A stretch of DNA of 64,000 bases. It comes from Bufo bufo. Lineage: Eukaryota; Chordata; Amphibia; Anura; Bufonidae. A program made the position numbers and the translations under genes. Below the pieces are notes generated by a model. That model saw nothing but the letters and a program-made list of their open reading frames with translations. It was not told the origin of the DNA and searched no databases. Location: NCBI RefSeq assembly GCF_905171765.1, contig NC_053390.1:582702471-582766470 (forward strand), given 5' to 3'. This document shows positions 1 through 11,270 of this stretch, in pieces. Every line of letters begins with the position of its first letter. Within the stretch, counting starts at the first letter, position 1.

Positions 1-175
1 GTCTGGAATATAAATGTCTAAAAAATTTTACGCATTTGGATTCCGTGAGGGGTATGGTGAGTTCATGTGAGATTTAATTTTTTGTCACAAGTTAGTGGAA
101 TATGAGACTTTGTAAGAAAAAAAAATAATAATTCCGCTAACTTGGGCCAAAAAAATGTCTGAATGGAGCCTTACA
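1..175. mobile_element. right end of a non-autonomous DNA transposon (MITE)
   Basis: Non-coding. It ends in a motif, gtctgaatggagccttacag, that matches the outer arm of the hairpin MITEs repeated at 512-1490. The 18-bp minisatellite starts directly at this end, so the MITE terminus seems to have seeded the array. The left end of the element lies outside the window. The superfamily cannot be fixed from one end. Confidence 0.45.
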
Positions 176-480
176 GGGGGGTGATCAATGACAGGGGGGT
201 GATCAATGACAGGGGGGTTGATCAATGACAGGGGGGTTGATCAATGACAGGGGGTTGATCAATGACAGGGGGGTGATCAATGACAGGGGGGTGATCAATG
301 ACAGGGGGGGTGATCAATGACAGGGGGGGTGATCAATGACAGGGGGGGTGATCAATGACAGGGGGGGTGATCAATGACAGGGGGGGTGATCAATGACAGG
401 GGGGGTGATCAATGACAGGGGGGGTGATCAATGACAGGGGGGTAATCAATGACAGGGGGGTGATCAGGGAGTCTATATGG
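173..480. repeat. 18-bp G-rich minisatellite
   Basis: About 17 head-to-tail copies of a unit reading roughly acagggggg-tgatcaatg. The G run varies from 5 to 7, so units are 17 to 19 bp. The unit carries a TGATCA palindrome, and runs of six or seven G recur every 18 bp. The same units reappear between the hairpins of the 346-bp repeat that follows. Confidence 0.9.
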
Positions 481-1560
481 GGTGATCACCACAGTCATTG
501 ATCATGCCCCTGTAAGGCTTCATTCAGACGTCCGGATGCGTTTTGCGGATCCGATCCATCTATCAGTGGATCCGTAAAAATCATGCGGACGTCTGAATGG
601 AGCTTTACAGGGGGGTAATCAATGACAGGGGGGTGATCAATGACAGGGGGGTGATCAGGGAGTCTATATGGGGTGATAACCACAGTCATTGATCATGCCC
701 CTGTAAGGCTTCATTCAGACGTCCGGATGCGTTTTGCGGATCCGATCCATCTATCAGTGGATCCGTAAAAATCATGCGGACATCTGAATGGAGCTTTACA
801 GGGGGGTGATCAGGGAGTCTATATGGGGTGATCACCACAGTCATTGATCATGCCCCTGTAAGGCTTCATTCAGACGTCCGGATGCGTTTTGCGGATCCGA
901 TCCATCTATCAGTGGATCCGTAAAAATCATGCGGACGTCTGAATGGAGCTTTACAGGGGGGTAATCAATGACAGGGGGGTGATCAATGACAGGGGGGTGA
1001 TCAGGGAGTCTATATGGGGTGATAACCACAGTCATTGATCATGCCCCTGTAAGGCTTCATTCAGACGTCCGGATGCGTTTTGCGGATCCGATCCATCTAT
1101 CAGTGGATCCGTAAAAATCATGCGGACATCTGAATGGAGCTTTACAGGGGGGTGATCAGGGAGTCTATATGGGGTGATCACCACAGTCATTGATCATGCC
1201 CCTGTAAGGCTTCATTCAGACGTCCGGATGCGTTTTGCGGATCCGATCCATCTATCAGTGGATCCGTAAAAATCATGCGGACGTCTGAATGGAGCTTTAC
1301 AGGGGGGTAATCAATGACAGGGGGGTGATCAATGACAGGGGGGTGATCAGGGAGTCTATATGGGGTGATAACCACAGTCATTGATCATGCCCCTGTAAGG
1401 CTTCATTCAGACGTCCGGATGCGTTTTGCGGATCCGATCCATCTATCAGTGGATCCGTAAAAATCATGCGGACATCTGAATGGAGCTTTACAGGGGGTTG
1501 ATCAATGACAGGGGGGTAATCAATGACAGGGGGGTGATCAGGGAGTCTATATGGGGTGAT
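481..1560. repeat. 346-bp higher-order repeat made of hairpin MITEs and 18-bp units
   Basis: Three near-identical 346-bp periods (for example 495, 841 and 1187). Each holds two copies of a roughly 100-bp palindrome whose arms read ttcattcagacgtccg and cggacgtctgaatgg, at about 512, 704, 858, 1050, 1204 and 1396. Alternating spacings of 192 and 154 bp sum to 346. The identical 64-codon minus-strand frames are a by-product of the repeat, not genes. Confidence 0.9.
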
Positions 1561-1660
1561 CAGGGGTGATTAGGGGTGATCAGGGGCTAATAAGGGGTTA
1601 ATAAGTGACGGGGGGGGGGGTGTAGTGTAGTGTAGTGGTGCTTGGTGGGACTTTACTGAG

Positions 1661-1985
1661 CTACCTGTGTCCTCTGGTGGTCGATCCAAACAAATGGGAC
1701 CACCAGAGGACCAGGTAGCAGGTATATTAGACGCTGTTATCAAAACAGCGTCTAATATACCTGTTAGGGGTTAAAAAAAACACATCTCCAGCCTGCCAGC
1801 GAACGATCGCCGCTGGCAGGCTGGAGATCAACTCTCTTACCTTCCGTTCCTGTGAGCGCGCGCGCCTGTGTGCGCGCGTTCACAGGAAATCTCGCGTCTC
1901 GCGAGATGACGCGTATATGCGTCCACTCAGAATGAATCAACCACCTCCAGGACGCGTCTGTGCGTACAGCGGTCCGGAGGTGGTT
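1661..1985. repeat. chain of six consecutive hairpins
   Basis: Six inverted repeats follow each other with almost no spacer. 1661-1718 is a long interrupted stem. 1719-1763 is a perfect 20-bp stem with a 5-nt loop. 1784-1828 is a perfect 18-bp stem with a 9-nt loop. 1849-1886 is a GC-rich stem of alternating CG. 1889-1907 is a perfect 8-bp stem with a 3-nt loop. 1939-1985 is a stem of about 14 bp. No reading frame spans them. Folded-back DNA transposons are the simplest explanation; I cannot assign a family. Confidence 0.75.
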
Positions 1986-1989
1986 AATG

Positions 1990-2734
1990 TCTGCATACCG
2001 GATGACTTTCATGAATTCTCCGCCACCAACTAGAGTTCAAGCCACAATGTTTTAGTCACCTTTCTGCCTTGAAAACATAAATTTTTCCGGCCGCTGCTAC
2101 AACAGTGGCTGCAACAATACCATTATTTTTCAGGCATGTGTACATGCCTAATTTTTCTGGCCTCTGGTGCTGCACTGTGGCTGCAAAAACAAAACAAAAA
2201 AAAAGGCACATACATATGTCAATTCCCCTTCGTGATCGTTACCTTGTTGTGGTGAAGGGGCTTGCGTATGACAATGAAGCGATCATCACCTCTATGAGTG
2301 TGTTGGCAATGTTGCCACACCCCAAATGATAAGGCCGTTGCTTCATTATGATCAGACCAAAAGCGATCGGCTGGATAATTTTTCATAAAAAAACATTAAT
2401 GTTTTTGTTTTTTTTAAGTTGTATGGGTTTTTGCAAAATATCGGCAATATAATTTTCGCGTACGCGCATGCGCACACCAGTTATAATTATTTTTTCCAAT
2501 ACCGTTTGCAAACAAATGCTGCAGTACCTAAATGCACTATATAGAAAGTATATTATTGGTTCATATCTGGAGGGCTTTGCAGCCATACTAAGTATTAAAG
2601 GTGTCAACAGCTTCTGCTGTTAACACACAAAGCCCGGCTCTTACCTCACCGAGGACAGGAACGTCGGTGACACGTATCTGCCATCCATTACAGTACCCTG
2701 CACCTTACCACAATATATATACACATATATATAT
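1990..2734. other. non-coding DNA with a diverged internal duplication
   Basis: No gene found. A motif around ctgc-acagtggctgcaa occurs twice (about 2090-2120 and 2165-2195) with similar flanks, suggesting two diverged units of about 85 bp, of the kind found in hAT subterminal regions. An AT-rich (at)n-like stretch lies at 2708-2738. Confidence 0.4.
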
Positions 2735-3500
2735 ATAATGAAAAAATTCCACAGCACATCCAAGGCGTAAAAAGGTAGAAAAGGCTTTATTCACCAGACC
2801 CGCGACGTTTCGATCCGCTTTCTGGGATCTTTCTCAAGCAGTGACATAGTAGGTAGTGCATTGTGCATTTTTATACAGCTTTACATAATTAAGACATCAT
2901 CAAATAAATTACATTAATCAGGATCATTCATCTCAAAATATCAATATAACAACAGTATCCATATACTTATATAATCTCATTCCATAATAAAAAACAGTAT
3001 AGTGATGTGGCCACCAAAGCCACTTCATAAAAATATCATTAAGATAATAAATTCCTATCGCTTTATCCAAATTGTGATAACAAACATGTGTGAAGGTCTT
3101 CATAATGATCAACAGTGTACAGGTGTACCTTAAAAAACATATGCTGATGAGGCAGGTCCTGGAGTGGGTGATGGAGATGGTCCGCATGGATCTCGGCGTA
3201 CTGAACATCCTAATGCGCATGTCGCAGGACCTTTCAGAGCTTCTAAGTCTTGTGATCAAGTGCCCAATCACGTGATCGCAAGTATGACCACGTCACCGGA
3301 ACTCTCGCAATGCCTCAAGCGTTCCACTGAGCTGTGGAGCACACACTTCACTACTCATGTCCTAGCAACCAATCGCAAGGGTACGTCAAAAGACCAAGGC
3401 ATTATATGGCTAGATCCAGCAACATACTATAAACTGCAGAGACATCAGTCAGGATATCAGTTCTGTGAGGCTGAATCAGCAATGGACTCAAGAGGTGCAA
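2735..3500 (-). mobile_element. Penelope-like element end (PLE-a), non-coding
   Basis: Read on the minus strand, this contains the typical PLE terminal signature: a hammerhead-like core with GAAAC followed by GTC (2797-2838). No RT or GIY-YIG coding remains. It abuts the outer tip of the PLE-b palindrome at about 3502. It could be the 3' pseudo-LTR of an otherwise deleted copy; its outer limits are estimates. Confidence 0.5.
2797..2838 (-). ncRNA. hammerhead-ribozyme-like motif, PLE-a
   Basis: On the minus strand: TTGAGAAA, a 5-bp stem II (GATCC/GGATC) with an 8-nt loop, GAAAC, a short GC-rich stem III segment, then GTC. The GAAA and GUC parts of the hammerhead core are present. The CUGAUGA box is degenerate, so catalysis is doubtful. 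Hammerhead motifs are known in Penelope-like element termini. Confidence 0.5.
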
Positions 3501-3547
3501 ACTGGTGACATGTTACACGGTAGTACCGTACTGTTAATGAGGGGATA

Positions 3548-3579
3548 TAGCATATATATATATATATATATATATATAG
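3548..3579. repeat. (AT)n microsatellite, left arm of PLE-b
   Basis: About 14 AT units directly inside the terminal segment of the palindrome. Its counterpart in the right arm is at 15738-15787 and is longer. Confidence 0.9.
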
Positions 3580-3850
3580 CGGAAGTGCCGCAAGTCTTCA
3601 TACAGAGTACCAAAGTACATGTAGATGGGTCCGCGCTAGGTTTCCACAGGCAGGAGTTTCACTCACAGGAAGATTCTATGGAGATTCCATGATATCACCA
3701 GTGCATCTCCAATATCCCGATACCGACCAGCAAAAATTTTTCTTTCCTTCAGGAGGAACAGAACATAGTGCAATACCCAGGGTGTTTAATATTCAGTAAG
3801 ATTTATTGTACTCACAAACATCCATTGGTAAAAAGCGTATATAGATGCCC

Positions 3851-3878
3851 GACCCGGGTTTAGCCCTAGCTTCATCTG
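3851..3878 (-). ncRNA. hammerhead-ribozyme-like motif, PLE-b left arm
   Basis: The complement of the motif at 13997-14024. The box reads CAGATGA against the consensus CUGAUGA. It is followed by a short stem II region, then TAAAC in place of the expected GAAAC (one substitution against the right-arm copy), a CCCGGG palindrome and GTC. The palindromic stem III resembles the minimal hammerheads described in Penelope-like elements, which are thought to work as dimers. Confidence 0.5.
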
Positions 3879-3954
3879 GGGCGTTACAAACTAATCAGCC
3901 GAAGCTGTGTTTTTATCCCTCCCAACTCTGATCATATCCGGTTTCCCGAATCGG

Positions 3955-4215
3955 GATTCATATATAATCGTATAAATTCAAATCGATAAAACATTCGATT
4001 ATTTAAAAATATTGATAAAACATTTGATTATTTAAAATCACCGATTTATTTTAAATCAACCATTTTTTAAAACAAATCTATAATCAGGATTCATATATAA
4101 TCGTATAAAATTCATATCGATAAAACATTTGATTATTTATATCGATAAAACATTTGATTATTTAAAATCACAGATTTTTTTAAAAATCGCCGATTTTTTT
4201 ATATAATCGTATGTA
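3955..4215. repeat. AT-rich imperfect repeats in PLE-b 3' region (left arm)
   Basis: Repeated segments around gataaaacattcgattattt, about 40 bp each, with cgatttttt variants. The inverted counterpart is at 13630-13925. Non-coding; part of the PLE 3' untranslated or pseudo-LTR region. Confidence 0.7.
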
Positions 4216-4581
4216 GACATTGCACACATAAAAATCGCCAACACATTGCTACATTCATAAAATAGTGTCTGACTTCAATGCCAATACAAATGTGCGTGTT
4301 CTGAGATGAACATGGGCCGCACATGTGATAAGGCGTCACTTTTCATTATCATTTGTACATATTGTATCCGATCGGAAGATTGTACTTATTACCCAAATAC
4401 CTACATATATATATAAACACACCTATGGTAAGGATACTATTTATCTACTAAGGACCACATAAAACCCCAATATGCTGGATCCTCTGTCAACCAACCCCAC
4501 ACCCAAACCACCTATTTTCCTACACATACCATACAGAAGCCACTAATGGACACTGAAATCTATCTAACCTGGTGATTGCAT

Positions 4582-4941
4582 TCAATTCATGCTAACGGTC
4601 TTCATGTCCCATTCTATGTTGAGACCGTTAGGTTGTAGGGTGTTTAGTTCATATATCCATTTTGCTTCGATTTTATTAATCTGTTGTGCCGCATCTCCAC
4701 CTCTCCAATTTTTTTGTACAAGTTTGACTCCAACAAATCTTAAACCTGCAGGATTCTTTTGGTGGACTCGTTTGAAGTGAGCAGATACACTGTGTATCTC
4801 AAGGCCTCTTTTTATGTTACCTATGTGCTTACTAATCCTAGTTTTTAATTTTCTTAAGGTTCTGCCCACATATTGTAGCCTGCAGGGGCACTCTAAAACA
4901 TAGATGACCCCTGCAGACTCACATGATAGTTGTCCTCTCAT
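4582..4941 (-). pseudogene. PLE-b GIY-YIG endonuclease domain (left arm)
   Basis: An open stretch of 119 codons that forms the C-terminal endonuclease of a Penelope-like element. It has the GIY-YIG core (GVIYVLECPC then LQYVGRT), a downstream basic helix with the conserved Arg (KTRISKH), and the usual ending TLQPNGLN. In the same sense, 4960-5060 encodes the cysteine cluster CGFCSAC that precedes this domain in PLEs. In living elements the domain nicks DNA for target-primed reverse transcription. It is separated from the RT by stops shared with the right arm, so it is not part of a functional protein. Confidence 0.85.
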
Positions 4942-7513
4942 GCGTAATTCTTTTTGATTTGAGGAGGAGGATATGGTATTTTGAGTGCTGCGTTTTTTTT
5001 ATCCATCATGGATCTGTTTTTACAGGCCGAACAGAAGCCGCACCACACAAAGTTATTTTTAGTGGACTTCTTGGTTTTTTATTTTAGACATCCTCGTACA
5101 ATTTTATTCCGTACAGTAGGTGCCCTTTTAAAAATGAAAGGTGGTTTATTTGGGATCAAAGGACCAATAACCTCGTCATTCTTCAATACTCTCCAGTTCT
5201 TCCTAATTACCTGCTTAATCTCAGGACATGATGCTGTATACATAGTTTTAAATGCCCACTTGAATCTTTCAGTGTTTTTCTCTCTAGCTGTTTTTATTCC
5301 GATATTATTTTCGCCAATTTCCCTTCTTTGATCTTGAAGTACCTCCTCATTGTAACCCTTTTCTTTAAACCTTTCAAGAATGATATTACTCTGTGTCTCA
5401 TAGTCAGCCTGATGGGAGCAATTCCTTTTTATGTGTTGGAACTGACTCTTGGGGACCCCCTGTAACCATGGGCTATAATGACAGCTGGTAGCATCAATAT
5501 AGCCATTCCTGTCTGTGGGTTTGAAGAAGGTTTTGGTTGTCAGACGTTGGTTGGTGATGGAGATATTTCCAAATCGAGGAAATTAACCCTGATTTTACTA
5601 CTCTCTTCCGTAAATTTGATGTTCCATTGATTATTGTTGATGTACTGGATAAACACCATTAGAGAGGACTCGTCACCTTTCCAGATACACAGACAATCAT
5701 CGATGTATCTTCTCCAAAGAATCAACATCCCTCCTGCTCCTATTTTTTGTATAATTGGGGTGATAATTTTTTTTTCCCAATAAGACATAAAAAGATTGGC
5801 GAAACTGGGTGTGAATTTCGCACCCATCGCCACACCAGACGTCTGTAAATAAAATGAGTCACTATACCAAAAATAATTATGGGTTAAACAATATTCAATA
5901 CAATTTAAAATAAATTATTTTTGTTCAATTGCCATACCCTCATCATTGTCCATGAAATATCTTACTGCCTCCAATCCCTTATCGTTAGGAATTATGGTGT
6001 AGAGTGATGAAACATCCGCTGTCATCAGATGTATTGTCTTTGATCCTTTCTACTCCTTTTATTACTCCTTTCTTAAAGGCCTCAATACATTCGTTGTCCT
6101 TATTATTTGGGTATAATTTTGATTTATTTTTTAGGGAGGTATGCGGTTGTTGATCTGTTAGCCCAACTTCTATTATTGGTTTGGACATCATGTATTTAAA
6201 GATGTTGAGTTTCCTTATATAACGATGTATGTCCAAATAAACTTCAAATTTGTTACCCTTATGTGTAGGGGCAAATTTTAGGCCTTTATTGAGAACGCTT
6301 TTTTCTTCTTCTTTTAACTCATAGGAACTCAGATTATATATCCCTATTTCCTCTCTCTCCCTTTCTTGGCCAGTGGACTTGCATTTTCTTTTTCCTCCTC
6401 TCTTTCCTCTATGGATCTTTTTTTCTTCCCCGGAGTGTTTTTCCAACTCTCCTCCTTTTGTGTGTTGTCTATTGATTTCCAGACATATATCCTCCGGTCT
6501 ACTCTCTCCCTTTGCCCTCAGTGGTCGGGTCTTACAATATTTCCAATCTGCTCTTTGCCTTCCTCTCCTTTCGATTGTAGAACCTTTTGTTCATTATTAA
6601 TCTTAAATGGTCCCTCTCTGGTCTCCCTATATTGCCCTCTCCCATATCTCCTCCCTCCTCTAACTCCTGCTCCATATTCCTGTGGTCCCCTATAGTTACC
6701 ATAACCATGATCGTATTGTTGGGTATATGCATTACGTCGCGGATAATATTGATGGTAGTTATATCCATATTTAGGTGCATACGGGGTTCTGGATCAATAA
6801 TGTTGATGTCTAAACCTGCCTCTCCCTGTGTCATGTTGGGGTGGCAATGGCTGCACCATTATATGATCTGGTATATCCCGTTGTGTTCTCCTATTTTCAT
6901 ACACCTGTTTGCTAGTTTTTCCAAAATTGGCAGAGGTATCTAAGATATCCTCCTGTTTGTGTTTCTCCTCTCCTCCTTCTATTTATTTATCCCGCCATTT
7001 GTAAGCCTTATTGTTATTGTAATCTTCATTTACTTTCACATATTTTTTCTGTTTTTTCTTTTTTACATCTTGTTCAACCTTTAGAATCTCTTTCTGACAT
7101 TTATATGAAAGTTCTTTATATTTTTCCATATCTTTAAATGGCAAGAGCTTGGTTTTAATTCTATCTTTTTTGTTGCATAATACTGTGAGTTTGATCTTTC
7201 TTTTTTCAATAATAAACCTGATTGCATTTAAACCACAGCTATTGACACATTTCTCCCAATCATTTAAATCCTCTTCATCATCAGAGTTAAATGGGAGTTG
7301 CCACCTGAGACCATCTGGGATTTTTTCTTCCACAAGGAATTTCTCCAGTGAGATAACATCCCATATGGTCCTAATTTCTTTTCAAATTAGGTGTTGCAAT
7401 TCAATAAACACAACATCAATGTCATTAGACTGATGAATCTCTTTTTTTGTGTTGAACACTTCATCTATATTCAGATGTAGATTCTCTCTAAACTCAAAAA
7501 TATCCATATTGTA
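4942..7513 (-). pseudogene. PLE-b reverse transcriptase, left arm (broken)
   Basis: The minus-strand coding remnant starts near 7513 with MDIFEF. An in-frame TGA interrupts it near 7365, and it continues with EEKIPDGLRWQLPF, the conserved PLE N-terminal motif. Later pieces show the LSSYELKEEEKSVLNKGLKF block (about 6330-6260), then the RT core with GVAMGAKFTPSFANLFM and RYIDDCLCIW (5840-5690). About 2.9 kb of right-arm sequence, including PLE-c, is absent at about 6020, where ERIKDN joins the later RT region. A TAA after EQK, a frameshift after LDLEIS and a TAA after RGCLK are also present in the right arm. Confidence 0.8.
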
Positions 7514-7606
7514 AATACCTGATACACACAGTGGGACTAAAACAAATATAAGACACAAAGAAAGTTTCTGTGCGATATCAGGAGCGGTTAAAGCAGCAGT
7601 CCCACA
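7514..7606 (-). other. PLE-b 5' leader and palindrome junction
   Basis: On the minus strand this is the leader in front of the left-arm ORF. Its distal 54 bp (7553-7606) match 14290-14343, which is the same leader sequence in the right-arm 3' pseudo-LTR. At 7606/7607 the leader is joined to the plus-strand body, which is truncated within the codons NSCGLNAIRF. This is therefore the centre of the palindrome. Confidence 0.65.
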
Positions 7607-9232
7607 CAGTCAATAGCTGTGGTTTAAATGCAATCAGGTTTATTATTGAAAAAAGAAAGACCAAACTCACAGTATTATGCAACAAAATAGATAGCATTAA
7701 AACCAAGCTCTTGCCATTTAAAGATATGGAAGAATATAAAGAATTTTCATATAAATGTCAGAAAGAGATTCTAAAGGTTGAACAAGTTGTAAAAAAGAAA
7801 AAACTGAAAAAATATGTGAAAGTAAATGAAGATTAGAATAACAATAAGGTTTACGAATGGCGGGATAAAAAAATAGAAGGAGAAGAGGAGAAACACAAAC
7901 AGGAGGATATCTTAGATACCTCTGCCAATTTTGGAAAAACTAGCAAACAGGTGTATGAAAATAGGAGAACACAACGGGATATACCAGATCATATAATGGT
8001 GCAGCCATTGCCACCCCAACATGACACAGGGAGAGGCAGGTTTAGACATCAACATTATGGATCCAGATCCCGTATGCACCTAAATATGGATATAACTACC
8101 ATCAATATTATCCGCGACGTAATGCATATACCCAACAATACGATCATGGTTATGGTAACTATAGGGGACCACAGGAATATAGGGGAGGAGGTAGAGGAGG
8201 GAGGAGATATGGGAGAGGGCAATATAGGGAGACCAGAGAGGGACCATTTAAGATAAATAATGAACAAAAGGTTCTACAATCGAAAGGAGAGGAAGGCAAA
8301 AAGCAGATTGGAAATATTGTAAGACCCGAACCACTGAGGGCAAAGGGAGAGAGTAGACCAGAGGACATATGTCTGGAAAATTTTCCCCACCAATCAATCA
8401 AAGGCCAATCAATAGACAAAACACAAAAGGAGGAGAGTTGGAAAAACACTCCGGGGAAGAAAAAAAGACCCATAGAGGAAAGAGAGGAGGAAAAAGAAAA
8501 TGCAAGTCCACAGGCCAAGAAAGCGAGAGAGAGCAAATAGGGATATATAATCTGAGTTCCTATGAGTTAAAAGAAGAAGAAAAAAGCGTTCTCAATAAAG
8601 GCCTAAAATTTGCCCCTACACATAAGGGTAACAAATTTGAAGTTTATTTGGACATACATCGTTATATAAGGAAACTCGACATCTTTAAATACATGATGTC
8701 CAAACCAATAATAGAAGTTGGGCTAACAGATCAACAACCGCATACCTCCCTAAAAAATAAATCAAAATTATACCCAAATAATAAGGACAACGAATGTATT
8801 GAGGCATTTAAGAAAGGAGTAATAAAAGGAGTAGAAAGGATCAAAGACAATAAAAATATAAAAAACCTCAGTCGGAAAGAGAAAAATGCTTTAAGGGATT
8901 TAGAGAACAACACCAGTATAATAATAAAACCTGCGGATAAGGGGGGGGGGGGATAGTTGTTCTTAATAAGGAGTGTTATTAAAAAGAAATGGCACGAATT
9001 CTAGGTGACAAGGTAACTTATAAAGTTTTAAAAAAGGACCCAATCAACGAATATAAAAAAGAACTAAAAATATTACTTGATAGAGGTCTAAAAAAAAGGA
9101 GTCTTGAACAAAAAAGAATTTGATTATCTCCATAATACTCATCCAATTACACCCTTCATTTACTATTTGCCTAAAGTCCACAAGGATCCAGTAAATCCAT
9201 TGTCTCTGGGATCGGATCTATTACCAGCAGGA
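7607..9232 (+). pseudogene. PLE-b ORF, right arm, N-terminal and early RT part
   Basis: 5'-truncated PLE coding. It opens at NSCGLNAIRFIIEKRK, has a stop near 7834, continues in another frame at 7951-8256, and then gives the long stretch 8369-8956 that ends in the RT motif IIIKPADKGG. A G-run expansion at 8941-8952 probably shifts the frame there. The piece at 9104-9232 carries HPITPFIYYLPKVHKDP, the conserved PLE RT motif with PKVHK. The frame is then cut by the PLE-c insertion; the continuation is at 11724. Confidence 0.85.
9217..9232. repeat. target-site duplication of PLE-c, left copy
   Basis: The 16 bp tctattaccagcagga occur here and again at 11708-11723, flanking PLE-c exactly where the PLE-b RT frame is interrupted. 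The length fits PLE insertions. Confidence 0.9.
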
Positions 9233-9309
9233 ATACTGTGTAATGAAGTCAGGCGGCACAGCGTACTGGTTGAGGGGTGCTCGGTTTGTGTGGAGGTAAT
9301 CCCAAAATC

Positions 9310-9992
9310 AGAAGAATGAAAGAAAACCGGCACTCCCAAAAATCTTTGCTGGTGATAGATTTATTGGTCACTCATAAGACGCGCAGCGTTTCGGCACTCA
9401 CAGGTGCCTTTTTCAAATAAGAAGTGAGCAGCAGTATGAGTGGAAGAACATGCAAACAAAACAGGTTTAAATAACCCTCCCCTGGTCATGTGATGATGAC
9501 ATCACGTTGCCGGGGAGACACATAAACAACAATGTGAGTGAACGCCTCCTGTTGAGTCTTCACAGAGGTCACACCCTGGAAAGTAAATTTCAGTTGCACT
9601 GTGAAGAGAAACATTGTTGCAAGTAACTAACACAAATTGTGCATATAAACATATCATGGTAGCAACATTCATTAATTGCTATATATTGCAACAGTGTGCA
9701 ACCAACAGAGAGAGGCAAAAAAGAGGACTAAGCGGTCTTATAAAAGATCTTATAAGAAGCTGTTAATTGCATAGTCCCGGTTTAACCCTTTAGGAGCCAG
9801 TGTCTGTAGCCGATGGATCCAAAAAGCCTCGCGTCTGAGTAACATTTCTATACGGTTCCCACCCCGTCTAGGTAAAGTGACTTCTTCAATGATCTGAAAC
9901 CGGAGTTGTGAGGCATTGTGTCGCTGCTGGTGAAAGTGTTGAGGAATGGGGAGTAGTAAATTCTCATTGCGTATGGTAGATTTGTGTTTACC
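9310..9992 (-). repeat. 683-bp inverted arm of PLE-c (left)
   Basis: The reverse complement of 11028-11710. The inner boundary is sharp: the shared ggtaaacacaaat stops at 9992/11028. It includes, inverted, the end of the endonuclease frame, with the complement of the stop codon near 9760. Confidence 0.92.
9378..9417 (-). ncRNA. hammerhead-ribozyme-like motif, PLE-c left arm
   Basis: The complement of 11603-11642. Stem II is a perfect 5-bp GGCAC/GTGCC helix with a 6-nt loop, followed by GAAAC, a GC-rich self-complementary segment and GTC. The CUGAUGA box reads TTGAAAA, so only part of the core fits. Confidence 0.5.
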
Positions 9993-11270
9993 ATTGTACT
10001 AGAAAAAAACTACTTCTTATTTCAGGACACATACTACCAACAATGCTGCGGGACCGCGATGGGATCTAACGCCGCACCGCCGTATGCAAATACGTATATG
10101 TCACAGTTGGAGAATGATTATATATATCCAAATCCCATTTTTCATCAAAATTGCAAATTTTGGAAAAGATTTATAGATGACATATTTTGCATATGGCGGG
10201 GCGGCGTAGAAACCTTACAGCAATTCACTGACTACATCAATAATATTTGGCCTGAACTAAAATTCACACTCCACTGGGATCCTCACAGAATATCCTTCTT
10301 GGACACTTGGGTTATAAAGGGGACTGACGGCAAGTGTATAACAGACCTCTACACCAAAGAGACTGACCGTAATAGTTTACTCAATTATGATAGTAACCAT
10401 CCCCCTGCAGTAAAAAAATCTTTACCCTACTCCCAGTACAAAAGAGTCCACAGAATTGTCAGTGATCCCACAACTCGTGACACACGATTGAGTGAGATGA
10501 CTGACAAATTCAAACAAAGAGGATATCCCAGTTCTGTTTTATTACAACAAAGGGCCAAAATCAACAGTACTGATGCAACACCAAAAAAATCCAACCCCAA
10601 AAGAATTCCATTTGTGGTCAAATATCATCCGTGGATTAATCGCATCAGATCTGTCATGTATAAACATTGGAATATAGTTAAATCCTCTTACCCCACTGTT
10701 GCAGAACTCCAGAACCCTCCCATGATCTGCTACAAAAGGGCAAGAAACATCAGGGACATGGTGATTAGGGCCGACATAGGCAGCAATAAACTAAACATTA
10801 GACAAAGGACACTTGCCACTGTCAGAAAGGGCACCTTCCCTTGTCTCAATTGCGTCCACTGCTCAAGTGTCATTAAAGGGGCATGTATCTCACATCCCCA
10901 TACAGGTGAGCAGATCCCAGTGAGGGGACACTTCACATGTGACAGCTCCTTTGTTGTCTATCTGCTGAAGTGCCCCTGCGGTCTGTGTTATGTGGGTGAG
11001 ACCAGCATGCGCATGAAGGAACGCTTTGGTAAACACAAATCTACCATACGCAATGAGAATTTACTACTCCCCATTCCTCAACACTTTCACCAGCAGCGAC
11101 ACAATGCCTCACAACTCCGGTTTCAGATCATTGAAGAAGTCACTTTACCTAGACGGGGTGGGAACCGTATAGAAATGTTACTCAGACGCGAGGCTTTTTG
11201 GATCCATCGGCTACAGACACTGGCTCCTAAAGGGTTAAACCGGGACTATGCAATTAACAGCTTCTTATAA
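9984..11270 (+). CDS. PLE-c reverse transcriptase/GIY-YIG endonuclease, 5'-truncated
   Basis: 428 codons open, ending at a TAA at 11268-11270. Genuine element coding starts at about 9993; the few codons before it come from the inverted arm, so this ATG is probably not a native start. The first part is the RT palm: CCGTAMGSNAAPPYAN, then RFIDDIFCIW with the catalytic DD (about residues 64-67). The middle is the thumb and linker, with KxxP and CLNCVHC-type cysteines (about 285-295). The C-terminus is a GIY-YIG nuclease: VVYLLKCPC then LCYVGET, with the Arg in MKERFGKH and the typical ending LAPKGLN. RT motifs 1 to 3 are missing, so it cannot make cDNA. It is open and near-intact, unlike PLE-b. 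Confidence 0.85.
   Translation: MFTIVLEKNYFLFQDTYYQQCCGTAMGSNAAPPYANTYMSQLENDYIYPNPIFHQNCKFWKRFIDDIFCIWRGGVETLQQFTDYINNIWPELKFTLHWDPHRISFLDTWVIKGTDGKCITDLYTKETDRNSLLNYDSNHPPAVKKSLPYSQYKRVHRIVSDPTTRDTRLSEMTDKFKQRGYPSSVLLQQRAKINSTDATPKKSNPKRIPFVVKYHPWINRIRSVMYKHWNIVKSSYPTVAELQNPPMICYKRARNIRDMVIRADIGSNKLNIRQRTLATVRKGTFPCLNCVHCSSVIKGACISHPHTGEQIPVRGHFTCDSSFVVYLLKCPCGLCYVGETSMRMKERFGKHKSTIRNENLLLPIPQHFHQQRHNASQLRFQIIEEVTLPRRGGNRIEMLLRREAFWIHRLQTLAPKGLNRDYAINSFL

Noticed and set aside
495..1381. Three identical 64-codon minus-strand proteins
   Set aside because: They are the 346-bp higher-order repeat read as protein.
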